Shown here one piece after another: positions 18,501 through 28,190 of a stretch of 64,000 bases of DNA. Both the position numbers and the translations under genes were made by a program. Position 1 is the stretch's first letter. Each line of letters starts with the position of its first letter. Source of the stretch: Streptococcaceae bacterium ESL0729 (GTDB lineage: Bacteria; Bacillota; Bacilli; Lactobacillales; Streptococcaceae). The stretch is from contig CP113924.1 of assembly GCA_029391995.1 (NCBI GenBank), forward strand, positions 775,001-839,000. The letters are read 5' to 3'. The notes under the pieces were generated by a model. The model did no database searches, was not told the origin of the DNA, and saw nothing but the letters and a program-made list of their open reading frames with translations.

Positions 18501-21500
18501 ACATTAGATACATCTTGAGCTGTTTCTAGGGCCTTACTAAAGTCAGATGAGCCGCTTGTAGCTGCTTGAATGGCATCTGCACTTGTGGCTTGGTTAATCG
18601 AGGCTTGAGCTGTAGCTTTGGCTTGATCAAGAGACTGACTGCGGGCATCTTTCTCAGCTTGAGTCAAGTTATTATTGTTGTTAATAACATTGTGAGCTGC
18701 TTGAACCTTATCTGCTAAATCCTTATCGGCTGAAGTCTTGTCAAGGGAATTAATGGTGTTAACTCCAGTATTGACTGCAGTCTGAATGCCATCCGCTGTA
18801 CTTGCCTGATTAATACCATCTAATGAGCTTTTAGCTTGGTTATCAATAACTTGTTTTTGAGCTACCTTATCAGAGTCTGATAGATTTGAATCCGCATCAA
18901 TCTTAGCTTTAGCCGCAGTCACTGCATTTTCAATCTGTGATTTAGCTGCACTTTGTTGGTCTGTGATTGATGGGACATCTGATGTAGATGTAGCCTTATT
19001 TAAGGCATCCTTCAAGTCATTTGCTTGAGCTGCACTTGTAACTCCATCAGTACTTGTAGCTGAGTTAATGTTGTCACTTGCTTGATTAGACGCATTATTG
19101 ACATCGTTAATACGGTCAGTCTTTTGTGAAGCTGACAACAATGGGCTAGCCTTGATGGCATCAATGGCATCTTGGGTTTCTTTTGCTAAAGCTTTGTATG
19201 CATCTTCTTTGGCACCGGTTAATGTGCTTAGTGTATTAACTGCGTTAGTTTTAGCAGATGTCATTTGGTCAGCGTTGGTTGCCTTTTGGATGTTTTCCTT
19301 GGCAGTGTCAGCTACTGTATCAATAGCTTGCTTTTGAGCTGCCTTGTCAGAAGCTGATAAATCTAAATTTTGATCAACTGCATTCTTGGCTGCTTGTGCT
19401 GCTTGGTCAATATCACTAGAAGCTGATGTTTTTTGATTATCCAATGTTGGCACATTAGATACATCTTGAGCTGTTTCTAAAGCCTTATTGAAGTCAGATG
19501 AGCCGCTTGTAGCTGCTTGAATTCCATCTGGTGTACTTGCTTGGTTAATCGAAGCTTGAGCTGTAGCTTTTGCTTGGTCGATTGCCTGATTACGACTATC
19601 TTTCTCAGCTTGAGTCAAGTTATTATTGTTGTTAATAGCATTCTTGGCTGCTTGAACCTTATCTGCTAGGCTCTTATCAGCTGAAGTCTTGTCAAGGGCA
19701 TTGATGGTGTTAACTCCAGTATTGACTGCAGTCTGGATGCCATCTGCTGTACTTGCCTGATTAATACCATCCAAAGCAGTGTTAGCTTGGTTATCAATAA
19801 CTTGTTTTTGAGCTGCCTTATCAGAGTCTGATAGGTTTGAATCCGCATCAATCTTAGCCTTAGCCGCAGTCACTGCATTTTCAAGCTGTGATTTAGCTGC
19901 ACTTTGTTGGTCTGTGATTGATGGGACATCTGATGTAGATGTAGCCTTATTTAAGGCATCCTTCAAGTCACTTGCTTGAGCTGCACTTGTAACTCCATCA
20001 GTACTTGTAGCTGAGTTGATTTTGTCACTTGTTTTACTAGAAGCATTATTGACATCGTTAATACGGTCAGTCTTTTGTGAAGCTGACAATACTGGGCTAG
20101 CCTTGATGGCATCAATGGCATCTTGGGTTTCTTTTGCTAAAGCTTTGTGTGCATCTTCTTTGGCACCAGTTAATGTGCTTAGTGTATTAACTGCGTTAGT
20201 TTTAGCAGATGTCATTTGATCAGCATTAGCCGCATTTTGGATATTATCTTTAGCTGTGGTAGCTACTGTATCAATGGCTTGTTTTTGAGCTGTCTTGTCA
20301 GAAGCTGATAGATCTGAATTTTGATCAACTGCATTCTTGGCTGCTTGTGCTGCTTGGTCAATGTCACTAGAAGCTGATGTTTTTTGATTATCCAATGTTG
20401 GAACATTTGATACATCCTGAGCTGTTTCTAGGGCCTTACTAAAGTCAGATGAATTATTTGTTGCCGCATTAATAGCATCTGGTGTACTTGCTTGGTTAAT
20501 CGAAGCTTGAGCTGTAGCTTTTGCTTGGTCGATTGCCTGATTACGACTATCTTTCTCAGCTTGAGTCAAGTTATTATTGTTATTAATAGCATTCTTGGCT
20601 GCTTGAACCTTATCTGCCAGGCTCTTATCAGCTGAGGTCTTGTCAAGACTGTTGACTGTATTAATTCCACCGCTAACAGCTGCTTGAATTCCATCCGCTG
20701 TACTTGCCTGATTAATACCATCCAAAGCAGTGTTAGCTTGGTTATCAATAACTTGTTTTTGAGCTGCCTTATCAGAATCTGATAGATTTGAATCCGCATC
20801 AATCTTAGCCTTAGCCGCAGTCACTGCATTTTCAAGCTGCGATTTAGCTGCACTTTGTTGGTCTGCAATTGATGGATTTGAGTTAGTGTACTGCAAGTCC
20901 GAAGTAAATTTTGCAGAAGCATCATCACTTGGCTTACCTGTGTCCGTATCTTTATCAATAGCTTCAACATAGCTAGCGTAAGCCTTTTTAAATGAATCAA
21001 TGATTGGTGCCTTTTGACTGGTAGTCATGGTTGGGTCTTGGGTAACCTTATCGATAGCTGCTTGAGCTTGTTTGGCAGCAGTTACACGGCTATCTTCCTT
21101 GGCTTCAGTGATAGCCTGAAGCTTACCAGCAGCCTCTTCTTTTATGCTGTTGACAGTATCGGCATCAGCTGCACTAGCAATCTTTGTCTGATAGTCTTGA
21201 GCAATTTTATCCAGGGCAGCCTCTTGCAGCTTTTTAGCAGAAGCAGTTAGATGTCCATTTTGATCGATAGCATCATCAGCTGTCGTTGGAGCACTAGCGA
21301 TGGTATTCTTCTCACTTGTGACTGCATCATTGATAGCTTGTTCAGCATCCTTTTTACGATCAGGAAGTTGCTTACCTGCAACATAGGAATTTGAAATTGT
21401 ACTGCTTGCTTTTGTTACAGTATCTTCAATCTCTTGAGCTGTTCCATTACTGATATCAGTTTTAGCTTGTGTAAGAGCATTATCAATTTTTTGCTTTTGG

Positions 21501-23482
21501 CTTACTTTTTCAGTATCGGTCAGATTGGCATCATTATCAACTTTAACTTTCGCATCACTTGCTAGCTGCTCAAGACGTGCATTTGCATTTGCCCTGCGTT
21601 CACTGATTGTTTCAGAACCTGCTTGGTGGGCATTGTTGATTTGATTAATTAGTTCAGTATTATCAGCAATACTTTGGATTTCATCCGCTGATTTAGCAGT
21701 ACTTAAGTTATTTGTTAGTGTAGCAATAGCATCATCAATCTTTTGCTTTTGAGCTGTTTTTTCAGCCGTAGTTAAAGCTGGGTCAGCATCGATAGCATTC
21801 TTCTTGGCATCAGTCTGCTGATTATTCTTGAAATCTGTGATAGCTTTTGCTTTCTGTGTAGCTAAATCAGCTCCAGGTGTAGTTCCTACAGTAATAGCAT
21901 TAGTAATTGCTGCCTGCTTATCAGCAATGCTTTGTGCATCGGTAGCAGAATCATTATTTAGGTCAGCAAGAGCTTGATCAATGGCTTGTTTACGGCTTGC
22001 CTTTTCAGCTGATGTTAGGGTTGAATCACTGTCAATAGTGGTTTTGGCATTGGCTGCATCAGTTGTTGCCTGATTGATGGCATTAGCTTTTTGCTGCTCT
22101 AGTGGAACGCTAGACGGTACGTATACATTTTTGATGGTATCCCCTGCATTTGTGACATCATTTTGAATATCGTCTGCATTATCGTCACTTGAAATCTTCT
22201 CACTTGCCTGATTTACAGCCTTATCAACAGCCTGCTTTTGAGCTGTTTTTTCAGCTGTTGTTAAGGTTTTATCAGCATCAATTTGCTCCTTAACACTATT
22301 TGCTGTTTCAATTAAGCTTTGTTTAGCGTCACTTTGTTGTTCTGGGACAGTTCTAGCTGGTGTGGCTGCTGCTTGAATAGCTTGCTCAGCACTAGCCGCA
22401 TCGTTATCAACGTCTGTTGCACTATAACGGGTATCCATTGTGCTTTCTGCGTTCTTTAAAGCGTCAGTAACTGCTTGTTTGGCTGCTGCCTTTTGGGCAC
22501 TTGTAAAGGCCTTATTATTGTCAATAGATGATGAAGCCTTTGTGGCTGCATTAGTAATTGCTGCCTTTTGAGCTGTTTTGGCAGCTTTTGAGGCATTGGC
22601 TTGTTGAACAGCAGCATTCACTTCTTCAGTAATCTGGCTTGTTGTCCGAACTTGAACCTTTGGTGTAGCATAGTACTGGTCGGTTCCTGTAGCAGAATTG
22701 ACATTTTTGTTAGACTGGTAGGAAACTAAGATGGTGTCTGCACCTGCTGGAGCATTCTTTAACATGTCATCAGTCAAGACGAAGGAGTTATCCTGGTCTT
22801 GAGTTTTTCTATTGGGTGCTGTTACGACAACGGCTTCGATATCGGCCTGTGTTTTCCCCCAAGGGACCTCATTACCATTACCAGTCCATGAGCTAACATT
22901 TGAAAATGGCGTTGTACCTACATAGAACTCGCGGATTCGGCGGTAGGGGCTAGTTGCCGTCTTGAAATCATAATTTGTTCCTGATCCCATGAAAAGTGAA
23001 ACCGAGTTATTTGCCCCGTGGGCGATAATATGGACTTCGGTTTTTCCGGCGATATAAGCTTGAACCAACTTACCTGTTGATTGGTCAATACGAACATAAA
23101 CATTCTTAACGTAGTAATCAATATTTTGCTTGGGATCTTTTGGATCTTTGGCAACACCATTAACACGCTCCAAGTCAACATACTTACCAACCAAAGCTTC
23201 CTCGGGGCTTGCAAATGTTGTTCCTGAAATGGTTCCATCACCTGAAATGGTCACAACCTGATTAGCTGTATCAGCACTAGCCTTGATACTTTGACCAAAA
23301 TACAAAGGTGTGTGACCACTAGCCGCTTGAGCAGCGTCCATTAATACGAATGATGCAAGGCCGATAAAGACCCACTTCCTCCCATCTTTGTATATTTTGT
23401 AGTGTTCTTTTCTTGTGATTCTATTTATTTTCATTGATTTTTCTTTATTCCTCTTCATTAGTTTGGTCTTAACAGGGGCCAA
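15518..23482 (-). CDS. Giant LPXTG surface protein with about 79-residue repeats
   Basis: Up to 2654 residues. The start is uncertain: TTG 23482, ATG 23458 or ATG 23434, none with a well-spaced Shine-Dalgarno. The signal peptide is the KxYKxGKxW type, here KIYKDGRKW (29-37), with likely cleavage after AQA. A non-repetitive region of about 190 residues follows, which I do not recognise. From about 245 to 2600 the chain is alpha-helical repeats of about 79 residues (roughly 29 of them) with the pattern ID-x5-LT/LS-x2-EK-x-AQKQAID, resembling DUF1542/FIVAR-type modules of long staphylococcal and lactobacillar adhesins. Residues 871-1821 are three near-identical 317-residue units. LPSTG (2617-2621), a hydrophobic stretch and KKKRRED direct sortase anchoring. 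I saw no cysteine. Likely a stalk-like adhesin; the ligand is unknown. Confidence 0.93.
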   Translation of the reverse strand: MAPVKTKLMKRNKEKSMKINRITRKEHYKIYKDGRKWVFIGLASFVLMDAAQAASGHTPLYFGQSIKASADTANQVVTISGDGTISGTTFASPEEALVGKYVDLERVNGVAKDPKDPKQNIDYYVKNVYVRIDQSTGKLVQAYIAGKTEVHIIAHGANNSVSLFMGSGTNYDFKTATSPYRRIREFYVGTTPFSNVSSWTGNGNEVPWGKTQADIEAVVVTAPNRKTQDQDNSFVLTDDMLKNAPAGADTILVSYQSNKNVNSATGTDQYYATPKVQVRTTSQITEEVNAAVQQANASKAAKTAQKAAITNAATKASSSIDNNKAFTSAQKAAAKQAVTDALKNAESTMDTRYSATDVDNDAASAEQAIQAAATPARTVPEQQSDAKQSLIETANSVKEQIDADKTLTTAEKTAQKQAVDKAVNQASEKISSDDNADDIQNDVTNAGDTIKNVYVPSSVPLEQQKANAINQATTDAANAKTTIDSDSTLTSAEKASRKQAIDQALADLNNDSATDAQSIADKQAAITNAITVGTTPGADLATQKAKAITDFKNNQQTDAKKNAIDADPALTTAEKTAQKQKIDDAIATLTNNLSTAKSADEIQSIADNTELINQINNAHQAGSETISERRANANARLEQLASDAKVKVDNDANLTDTEKVSQKQKIDNALTQAKTDISNGTAQEIEDTVTKASSTISNSYVAGKQLPDRKKDAEQAINDAVTSEKNTIASAPTTADDAIDQNGHLTASAKKLQEAALDKIAQDYQTKIASAADADTVNSIKEEAAGKLQAITEAKEDSRVTAAKQAQAAIDKVTQDPTMTTSQKAPIIDSFKKAYASYVEAIDKDTDTGKPSDDASAKFTSDLQYTNSNPSIADQQSAAKSQLENAVTAAKAKIDADSNLSDSDKAAQKQVIDNQANTALDGINQASTADGIQAAVSGGINTVNSLDKTSADKSLADKVQAAKNAINNNNNLTQAEKDSRNQAIDQAKATAQASINQASTPDAINAATNNSSDFSKALETAQDVSNVPTLDNQKTSASSDIDQAAQAAKNAVDQNSDLSASDKTAQKQAIDTVATTAKDNIQNAANADQMTSAKTNAVNTLSTLTGAKEDAHKALAKETQDAIDAIKASPVLSASQKTDRINDVNNASSKTSDKINSATSTDGVTSAAQASDLKDALNKATSTSDVPSITDQQSAAKSQLENAVTAAKAKIDADSNLSDSDKAAQKQVIDNQANTALDGINQASTADGIQTAVNTGVNTINALDKTSADKSLADKVQAAKNAINNNNNLTQAEKDSRNQAIDQAKATAQASINQASTPDGIQAATSGSSDFNKALETAQDVSNVPTLDNQKTSASSDIDQAAQAAKNAVDQNLDLSASDKAAQKQAIDTVADTAKENIQKATNADQMTSAKTNAVNTLSTLTGAKEDAYKALAKETQDAIDAIKASPLLSASQKTDRINDVNNASNQASDNINSATSTDGVTSAAQANDLKDALNKATSTSDVPSITDQQSAAKSQIENAVTAAKAKIDADSNLSDSDKVAQKQVIDNQAKSSLDGINQASTADGIQTAVNTGVNTINSLDKTSADKDLADKVQAAHNVINNNNNLTQAEKDARSQSLDQAKATAQASINQATSADAIQAATSGSSDFSKALETAQDVSNVPTLDNQKTSASSDIDQAAQAAKNAVDQNSDLSASDKAAQKQAIDTVATTAKDNIQKAANADQMTSAKTSAVNTLNGLGSAKQDAHKALAKETQDAIDAIKASPVLSASQKTDRINDVNNASNQASDKINSATSTDGVTSVAQASDLKDALNKATSTSDVPSITDQQSTAKSQIDAATAKAKDAIDNEASLSSAEKDAQKQALDKAAADAQNQIAAQTNADDIQKVTNDQAQALNDLLSQKLNAFGQLAADASKARDAVEANNALTSDQKAQANQDIQNALDKARLSLSSQTDKVAVEDPANQNDFHQSINDVQKQLETVPSLSDQEQSAITSLNNLADKVKGETTNTIQQAAIDKLLAQASQAIQVAPNADTVNNIVSATSTALNQLTGAKNDANADLAKQAADVQNSIDANDSLTDTEKQNRKDAVQKALDETSSVINQATDLPTIADAKNAQAFKDALQAAQNNTGVQSLADRKTAAKADIMTALAAAQDAVNKDTDLSDAAKTAQKQALEAVADKMTAGIDQEKNATAVDVAKTQGLPVFENLNKAKDAAQDALEKAFDDAKAAVSNNNALTDAEKQDRINQMTDAFNKAENANNTATDAGQVSTNDDTSNFQNTVKTNTDFSTVKTLTEQKATAASQINDALQKAIDSVNADSKLDKDAKDRQITILNGQAKEALQKLDGQTTAQGIVDFVPGVVPAFDKLNQAKTDARNKLEASADASKKAIDADNGLSDAEKQAQKDAIDTALQDAQKAVDNGVDVPTVQGIPQAPTVVKAIDKGHIAPTSTPTEQADTLNKQIADKAAKLKAQIDADNTLTADEKAKQKQAVDKLVADVKNQIAGLNNYQARLDVINKALDSFKLAHTEGKSLDVQKAEAKDKIKALANDLRNKVNADTSLSQAEKDAKLSAIEKAEQEALSKVDSANSADQIQTAISVADTDTQKGFETKIDKKSVALPSTGLLEQGQETGLAGLVGLVLGLFAFLGFKKKRRED
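18018..20870 (-). repeat. Three tandem copies of a 951-bp higher-order repeat
   Basis: The marker GATGGGACATCTGATGTAGA starts at 18018, 18969 and 19920, exactly 951 bases apart. A diverged version starts at 20871, again in phase. Each 951-bp unit encodes 317 residues made of four different modules of about 79 residues. The copies differ at scattered sites only, while neighbouring modules outside are clearly diverged, so this block was amplified recently. Confidence 0.9.
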
Positions 23483-23770
23483 ATTTAGTGTTTTGGATGC
23501 TCTGCGTTAGGATTTTCTCTTCTAAGTTTTTATGGATTCAGGTAGCATTTAATCGAAGCTAACGATTACTGGCTTAATAATTAATAATAAAATATCCATT
23601 GACTCAACCTCAAATAATTTTGGGAAGTTGCAATCGTCAAATATAAGCTTGCAAAAGCTCCTGTAAAACTCCTATATCGCATAGAAAAGACGTCTATATC
23701 ACTTACTTACATATGCTTTCCACCTTTCATTTAACACTTTAATCAAAAATAAATAATGACTAATTTTTTT

Positions 23771-23779
23771 AGTATATCA
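23771..23779 (-). promoter_or_regulatory. Candidate extended -10 for the LPXTG gene
   Basis: TGATATACT on the minus strand is an extended -10; the matching -35 is poor. It would give a leader of about 290-330 bases depending on the start codon. A second weak candidate (TTGAGT, 17 bases, TTAATT) is near 23580-23605. Confidence 0.45.
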
Positions 23780-23893
23780 TAGATTATTTAATATTTATTC
23801 ATTTTCGGCTTGAAATTTACTAAACATTTAATAGGAGGAAATTGTTAAATATGCTCTTTTTAGACTTAACAAACTCGTGTTTCTATGAAAAAA

Positions 23894-23924
23894 ATAAAAA
23901 AAAGATCATAAAATCCGATCTTTT
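23894..23924 (-). terminator. Second hairpin downstream of pepV
   Basis: AAAGATC (23901-23907) and GATCTTT (23917-23923) with a T-rich tract on the minus strand. It backs up the stronger hairpin nearer pepV and could also insulate the surface protein promoter from read-through. Confidence 0.6.
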
Positions 23925-23961
23925 AATTTTGTATAAATTTCCAGCTCTAAACTATAAAAAC

Positions 23962-23988
23962 AAAAAAAAGAGAGCCAGGCTCTCTTTT
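23962..23988 (-). terminator. Terminator after pepV
   Basis: AAAAGAGAGCC and GGCTCTCTTTT are nearly contiguous arms followed on the minus strand by a long T run. It closes uvrC-pepV. Confidence 0.8.
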
Positions 23989-24057
23989 ATATTTTTATCT
24001 GCTTAAATCATAAGCCAAACAAGGTTTTTTTACAAGGCTTTATCTGCCTCAATGCCT

Positions 24058-25467
24058 TTATTTGATTAATTCGTAGATTGCTTCAGCGTAGATTGCTGCT
24101 GCACGCTCAATGTAGTCAACTGGCATGAATTCGTTGGCTTGGTGCATTGTATCAGTGTAGCCTGGGAATTGTGCTCCGAAGGCTACTCCGCGGTCCAGAA
24201 GACGACCGAATGTTCCACCACCGATGATTTGTTCATATCCTTTTTCACCAGTGTGTTTTTCGTAGACATCAAGAAGGGTCTTAACTAATGGATCATCCAT
24301 TGGCACATAGTGAGGTGTGTGTCCGTGAGCTGATTTAGTTACGTTTGCAATTCCTTCAAGCTTCTCAAGCTGAGCCTTGATTGTGTCTTCATCAGTTCCT
24401 TTAGGGTAACGGAAGTTAAGGGCAATTGTGTTATCAGAAGCACCATCTTCAAACTTGAAGACACCAGCGTTCATTGATAGAGCACCCATCTTCTCATCAA
24501 CATGGTTAACACCTAGTTTGTGACCAGCGTGGTCATCAAATAGGATTTCCCCAGCAGTAAGAAGGTAGGCTTTTGCTGCTCCGCCGAAGTCGTAGTTCAT
24601 AAGGAAGTTTGCAAGATAGGTTGCACCATTGACACCCGTCTCAGGGCTTGCACCGTGGGCTGATTTACCGATAACAGTGATTTGGTATTCGTTGTCGCCA
24701 AGGTCAGTGATTTCACCACTTACACCCTTGTCTGCCTTGAAGGTGTCGAAATCTGAAGTCATCTTGTCGATTGATGTGTCACCAGAGAAGACTGCAGTTG
24801 CACTTTCTGGAACCATGTTTTCACGAAGTCCACCCTTGAATGAACGAAGTGTAAAGCTTCCACCTTGTGTTCCATTAAAATGAAGGTACTCAGTGATGTT
24901 ACCTTTTTCTCCATTGATGATTGGGAACTCAGCGTCTGGTGAGAAACCAAAGTCAGGTTTTGGAAGGCCTACGTGTTTGAAGTAGTAGTCCATGTCTCCC
25001 CATCCTGATTCTTCGTCAGTTCCAATTACGAAACGAACTTTTTTAGAAACAGGAAGTCCAAGTTCCTTGATTGTTTTAAGGGCGTAGTAACATGCAACTG
25101 TTGGGCCCTTGTCGTCACTTGATCCACGGGCATAGATTTTTCCGTCGCGGATTTCTGGCTCATATGGGTTTGAGTCCCATCCAGATCCTGCAGGAACTAC
25201 GTCCATGTGGGCGAAGATTCCAAGGACTTCGTCCCCTTCACCAAATTCAAAGTGACCTGCGTAGTTGTCAACGTTTTTTGTTGGGAATCCGTCGCGTTCA
25301 GCCAGTTCAAGCATTTTTTCAAGGGCTTCAACCGGTCCAGGACCAAATGGTGCCTCTTTAGTCACCTTTGAATCATCACGTTCAGAATTGATACGTAGAA
25401 GGGTAAATAGGTCTTCAAGCATGTCATCTTTACGTTTTGCAATTTCTTCATTAAAGTTGATTGTCAT
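24058..25467 (-). CDS. pepV: Dipeptidase PepV (M20 family)
   Basis: 469 residues, matching lactococcal and lactobacillar PepV. Metal-site motifs are AHMDVVPAG (His87, Asp89), RGSSDDKG (Asp119), GTDEESGW (Glu152/Glu153 as base and ligand) and the C-terminal MHQANEF (His442). It cleaves dipeptides and some beta-alanyl dipeptides in the cytoplasm, finishing peptide use. The ATG has AAAGGAG 7 bases upstream and overlaps the end of uvrC by 17 bases. The codon use looks well expressed. Confidence 0.96.
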   Translation of the reverse strand: MTINFNEEIAKRKDDMLEDLFTLLRINSERDDSKVTKEAPFGPGPVEALEKMLELAERDGFPTKNVDNYAGHFEFGEGDEVLGIFAHMDVVPAGSGWDSNPYEPEIRDGKIYARGSSDDKGPTVACYYALKTIKELGLPVSKKVRFVIGTDEESGWGDMDYYFKHVGLPKPDFGFSPDAEFPIINGEKGNITEYLHFNGTQGGSFTLRSFKGGLRENMVPESATAVFSGDTSIDKMTSDFDTFKADKGVSGEITDLGDNEYQITVIGKSAHGASPETGVNGATYLANFLMNYDFGGAAKAYLLTAGEILFDDHAGHKLGVNHVDEKMGALSMNAGVFKFEDGASDNTIALNFRYPKGTDEDTIKAQLEKLEGIANVTKSAHGHTPHYVPMDDPLVKTLLDVYEKHTGEKGYEQIIGGGTFGRLLDRGVAFGAQFPGYTDTMHQANEFMPVDYIERAAAIYAEAIYELIK

Positions 25468-27268
25468 CTTTTTTCTCCTTTATATTGTCAATTTTTTTAT
25501 TATTTAAAACATTCGATACTTCTTCAGCCACTTTCATGGGAATCCCTATCTCATGAATTTCATAAACACTAGCATTTTGGACATTTTTTAGACTCTTAAA
25601 CTCCTTCAAAAGAAGACTCTTACGCTTGGGTCCAAGGCCTTGAATGCCGTCAAGCTTTGAAGCAAAACTATTTTTACTGCGAAGCTTACGGTGAAAGCTT
25701 ATGGCAAAGCGGTGAACCTCATCTTGAATCCGCTGGAGGAGGAAGAATTCTTCGCTCTGACGACTTAAGGGGATAACCTCTAGCGGGTCACCAAAGAGGA
25801 TGTCATGGGTCTGGTGGCGGTCATTTTTAGCAAGGCCTGCAATCGGAATGTCAAGACCTAGTTTGTCATAAAGAATACTTCTTGCCGCATTGACCTGACC
25901 TTCTCCCCCGTCCATTACGATAAGATCAGGCAAAGGCAGATTATCTCGAATTACCCGTGAATAACGCCTTTCAATAACCTCTCTCATGCTGGCATAGTCA
26001 TCAGGCCCTATGACCGTCTTAATCTTATACTTGCGGTACTCCTTTTTGTTAGGCTTCCCGTTTTCAAAGACCACCATGGCAGAGACAGGACTTGTCCCCA
26101 TAATATTTGAGTTGTCAAAGGCCTCAATCCTTACAGGAGTTGGAATTTCCAGGAGATTTCCTAGATTTTCAATGGCCCCTTGTGTTTTCTCGACATGCCT
26201 TTCTAAAAGATCAAACTTTTGCTTGAGACTGACCTCAGCATTTTTGATGGCCAGACTAACAAGCCGCTTCTTCTCCCCCCTTTGGGGCTTAACAACCGAA
26301 GTTTGAGTTAAAATTTTAACACTTTCCAGGTCAATATCATGCGGGATAAAAATTTCCTTGGGCACAAAATGTTCTTCCTCCTGGTAAAATTGACCGATAT
26401 AGGTCAAAAAATCCTCATCTGGGTCATTGTAGTAGGGGAACATATTAACATTTCGCTCGATAAGCTTACCCTGTCTGATAAAGAAAACCTGGACGCACAT
26501 CCAACCATTTAAAACAGCGTAGCCAAAAACATCTCGGTCCTTAAGATCATGGTTAATAACCCGCTGCTTGGTCCTCAAAATCCCAATTGATTTAATCAAG
26601 TCCCTATACTCAGCAGCCTTCTCAAATTCCATCTTACTGGCAAAAGTATTCATCTTATTTTGCAGGTCATCGACTATCTTATTGTCATCACCCTTTAAAA
26701 ATTGGCTGATTTCCTCTGACATATCCTTATATACCTGAGGGTCAATATCAAAAACACAGGGTGCTAGACATTGATTTATATGATAGTAGAGACAAACTTT
26801 ATTTGGTAGGGTGTTACACTTTCTTAGGGGGAAGATACGGTCTAAAAGTCCCTTGATTTCATTTGCTGCCTTAACATCTGGATAGGGGCCAAAATACTTG
26901 GCATTATCCTTTTTTACCTGCCTGGTAATTAAAAGCCTGGGATATTTTTCATTGGTTATCTTGATAAAGGGATAACTCTTGTCATCCTTAAGCATGATAT
27001 TATACTTGGGCTTATTTTCCTGGATTAGGTTAATCTCAAGGAGCAGGGCTTCAATGTTACTTCCAGTTACGATAAACTCAAAGTCCTCAATCTCAGCAAC
27101 CAAGCGTTCGGTCTTGGTGTCATGACTTCCCCTGAAGTAAGAACGAACACGATTTCTTAAATTTTTGGCCTTACCGACATAAATTATCTGCCCATTCTTG
27201 TCCTTATGGATGTAACACCCTGGACTACCGGGTAGTAAGTCGAGTTTTGCCCTTATAGTTGAATTCAT
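25451..27268 (-). CDS. uvrC: Excinuclease ABC subunit C
   Basis: 605 residues. The N-terminal GIY-YIG nuclease is seen in [26 protein letters not shown] domain ([14 protein letters not shown], about 215-230) contacts UvrB. The RNase H-like second nuclease contains IEAFDNSNI and VMDGGEGQV, followed by tandem HhH near [16 protein letters not shown]. It makes both incisions in nucleotide excision repair. It overlaps pepV; the pairing is common in lactic streptococci but functionally unexplained. Confidence 0.96.
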   Translation of the reverse strand: MNSTIRAKLDLLPGSPGCYIHKDKNGQIIYVGKAKNLRNRVRSYFRGSHDTKTERLVAEIEDFEFIVTGSNIEALLLEINLIQENKPKYNIMLKDDKSYPFIKITNEKYPRLLITRQVKKDNAKYFGPYPDVKAANEIKGLLDRIFPLRKCNTLPNKVCLYYHINQCLAPCVFDIDPQVYKDMSEEISQFLKGDDNKIVDDLQNKMNTFASKMEFEKAAEYRDLIKSIGILRTKQRVINHDLKDRDVFGYAVLNGWMCVQVFFIRQGKLIERNVNMFPYYNDPDEDFLTYIGQFYQEEEHFVPKEIFIPHDIDLESVKILTQTSVVKPQRGEKKRLVSLAIKNAEVSLKQKFDLLERHVEKTQGAIENLGNLLEIPTPVRIEAFDNSNIMGTSPVSAMVVFENGKPNKKEYRKYKIKTVIGPDDYASMREVIERRYSRVIRDNLPLPDLIVMDGGEGQVNAARSILYDKLGLDIPIAGLAKNDRHQTHDILFGDPLEVIPLSRQSEEFFLLQRIQDEVHRFAISFHRKLRSKNSFASKLDGIQGLGPKRKSLLLKEFKSLKNVQNASVYEIHEIGIPMKVAEEVSNVLNNKKIDNIKEKKDDNQL

Positions 27269-27392
27269 AAAAGTCCACCTCTGAGGTTAAATAGCTTTAA
27301 TTTATTTGACATTTCTACCAGCCTAGTTTGGCCATAACCCTAAGGCTATGTCGTCTATTTTACCACAAAAGACACGAGCATAACACAATAAA

Positions 27393-27414
27393 AGGGTTGA
27401 ACTTAATCAACCCA
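27393..27414 (-). terminator. Terminator after the MerR regulator
   Basis: GGGTTGA and TCAACCC (27394-27413) form a 7-bp stem leading on the minus strand into CTTTTATTG. It follows the stop at 27424. Confidence 0.7.
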
Positions 27415-27423
27415 ATCTACCAT

Positions 27424-28161
27424 CTACTTGACATGACTTCTTATGGCCTTAATGAGATGGTTTGCACCCCCTGCCACAAGATTTTCATAGTAATTAAAGA
27501 AACGCTCATCACTTTCATACATGTCTGCCATGGCCAAGTGGTAATTACTATCATATGCTGGATAAAAAAGATTCAGCCATTCCTTGTGGAGCCTGAAAAC
27601 TTTCTCCTCTACTACCTCATTAGTCTCGTCTCCCTCGTTTTCCACAAGAAGTTTTAAATTTTTGACTAACTCTCCTTCAATGTCCCTTGCTTGAGCTAAA
27701 TCTAGCGATTCTCTCAGGTAGGCATTTGCCCTGTCTATTGATTCATCCCCGTATTTAGCCCTAATTTCTTGACCATAACGGTCTTCGTTTTCTTTGATTA
27801 ATTTATTTACTAGATTAAAATTTTCTTCATTCACTTCCCTATCTCCTATAATTTGTTCTTTCAAGCTTGCAATAACCTGATCTAAATTTTGCCTCTGCTT
27901 CAAAAGTTCCTCATACTGGTCCAAAAATATTTGCTTTCGCCCGTAGGCTTCTTTCCCGTCAATAAGCTCTTTTATTTGAGCCAGACTAAAGTGCATGGCC
28001 CGGTAAAGGGCTATTTGATAAATTCGGTCGAGGTCACTTTTATCATACTCCCTGTAGTCATTTTCTTCATTTCGCCTGGGATTTAAAAGGCCCAATTTTT
28101 CATAGTAACGCAGGCCACGCTCACTGACCTGGGTCATCTTAGAAACTTCTTTAATGTTCAT
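27424..28161 (-). CDS. MerR family regulator with TipAS-like effector domain
   Basis: About 245 residues from ATG 28161, preceded by AAAGGAGG (11 bases). The N-terminal winged helix has the MerR pattern MNIKEVSKMTQVSERGLRYYEKLGLL with R-x-Y-x-D-L-RI. A coiled-coil dimer helix (LLKQRQNLDQVIASL) is followed by a C-terminal domain of about 110 residues resembling the TipAS/albicidin-binding fold that captures thiopeptides and other drugs. The promoter has the 19-base spacer typical of MerR activation with a dyad inside it, so it probably regulates itself. No target transporter is cotranscribed. Confidence 0.82.
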   Translation of the reverse strand: MNIKEVSKMTQVSERGLRYYEKLGLLNPRRNEENDYREYDKSDLDRIYQIALYRAMHFSLAQIKELIDGKEAYGRKQIFLDQYEELLKQRQNLDQVIASLKEQIIGDREVNEENFNLVNKLIKENEDRYGQEIRAKYGDESIDRANAYLRESLDLAQARDIEGELVKNLKLLVENEGDETNEVVEEKVFRLHKEWLNLFYPAYDSNYHLAMADMYESDERFFNYYENLVAGGANHLIKAIRSHVK

Positions 28162-28190
28162 AAAACTTGTCCCCTCCTTTCTATATGGCA

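Larger units (their letters stand above)
23483..24057. other. 575-bp intergenic region between the surface protein gene and pepV
   Basis: No convincing gene is present. It holds the surface protein promoter (-10 at 23771-23776) and a leader of roughly 290-330 bases. A small AGCTT/AAGCT hairpin lies at about 23646-23659. On the pepV side there are two tandem terminator-like hairpins. The region is very AT-rich. Confidence 0.7.

Noticed and set aside
18147-20219. Repeated plus-strand open frames at 18147, 19098 and 20016
   Set aside because: They recur at or near the 951-bp period and are antisense shadows of the surface protein repeats.
15518-23482. Possible CRISPR or satellite array because of dense repeats
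   Set aside because: Repeats are coding, in frame and without short spacer structure.
23834-24004. Plus-strand frame with AGGAGG upstream between the surface gene and pepV
   Set aside because: The frame reads through both terminator hairpins and has a lysine-rich, low-complexity product; it is probably chance in AT-rich DNA.
27328-27657. Plus-strand frame opposite the MerR gene
   Set aside because: It lacks a ribosome binding site and is antisense to a well-supported coding sequence.
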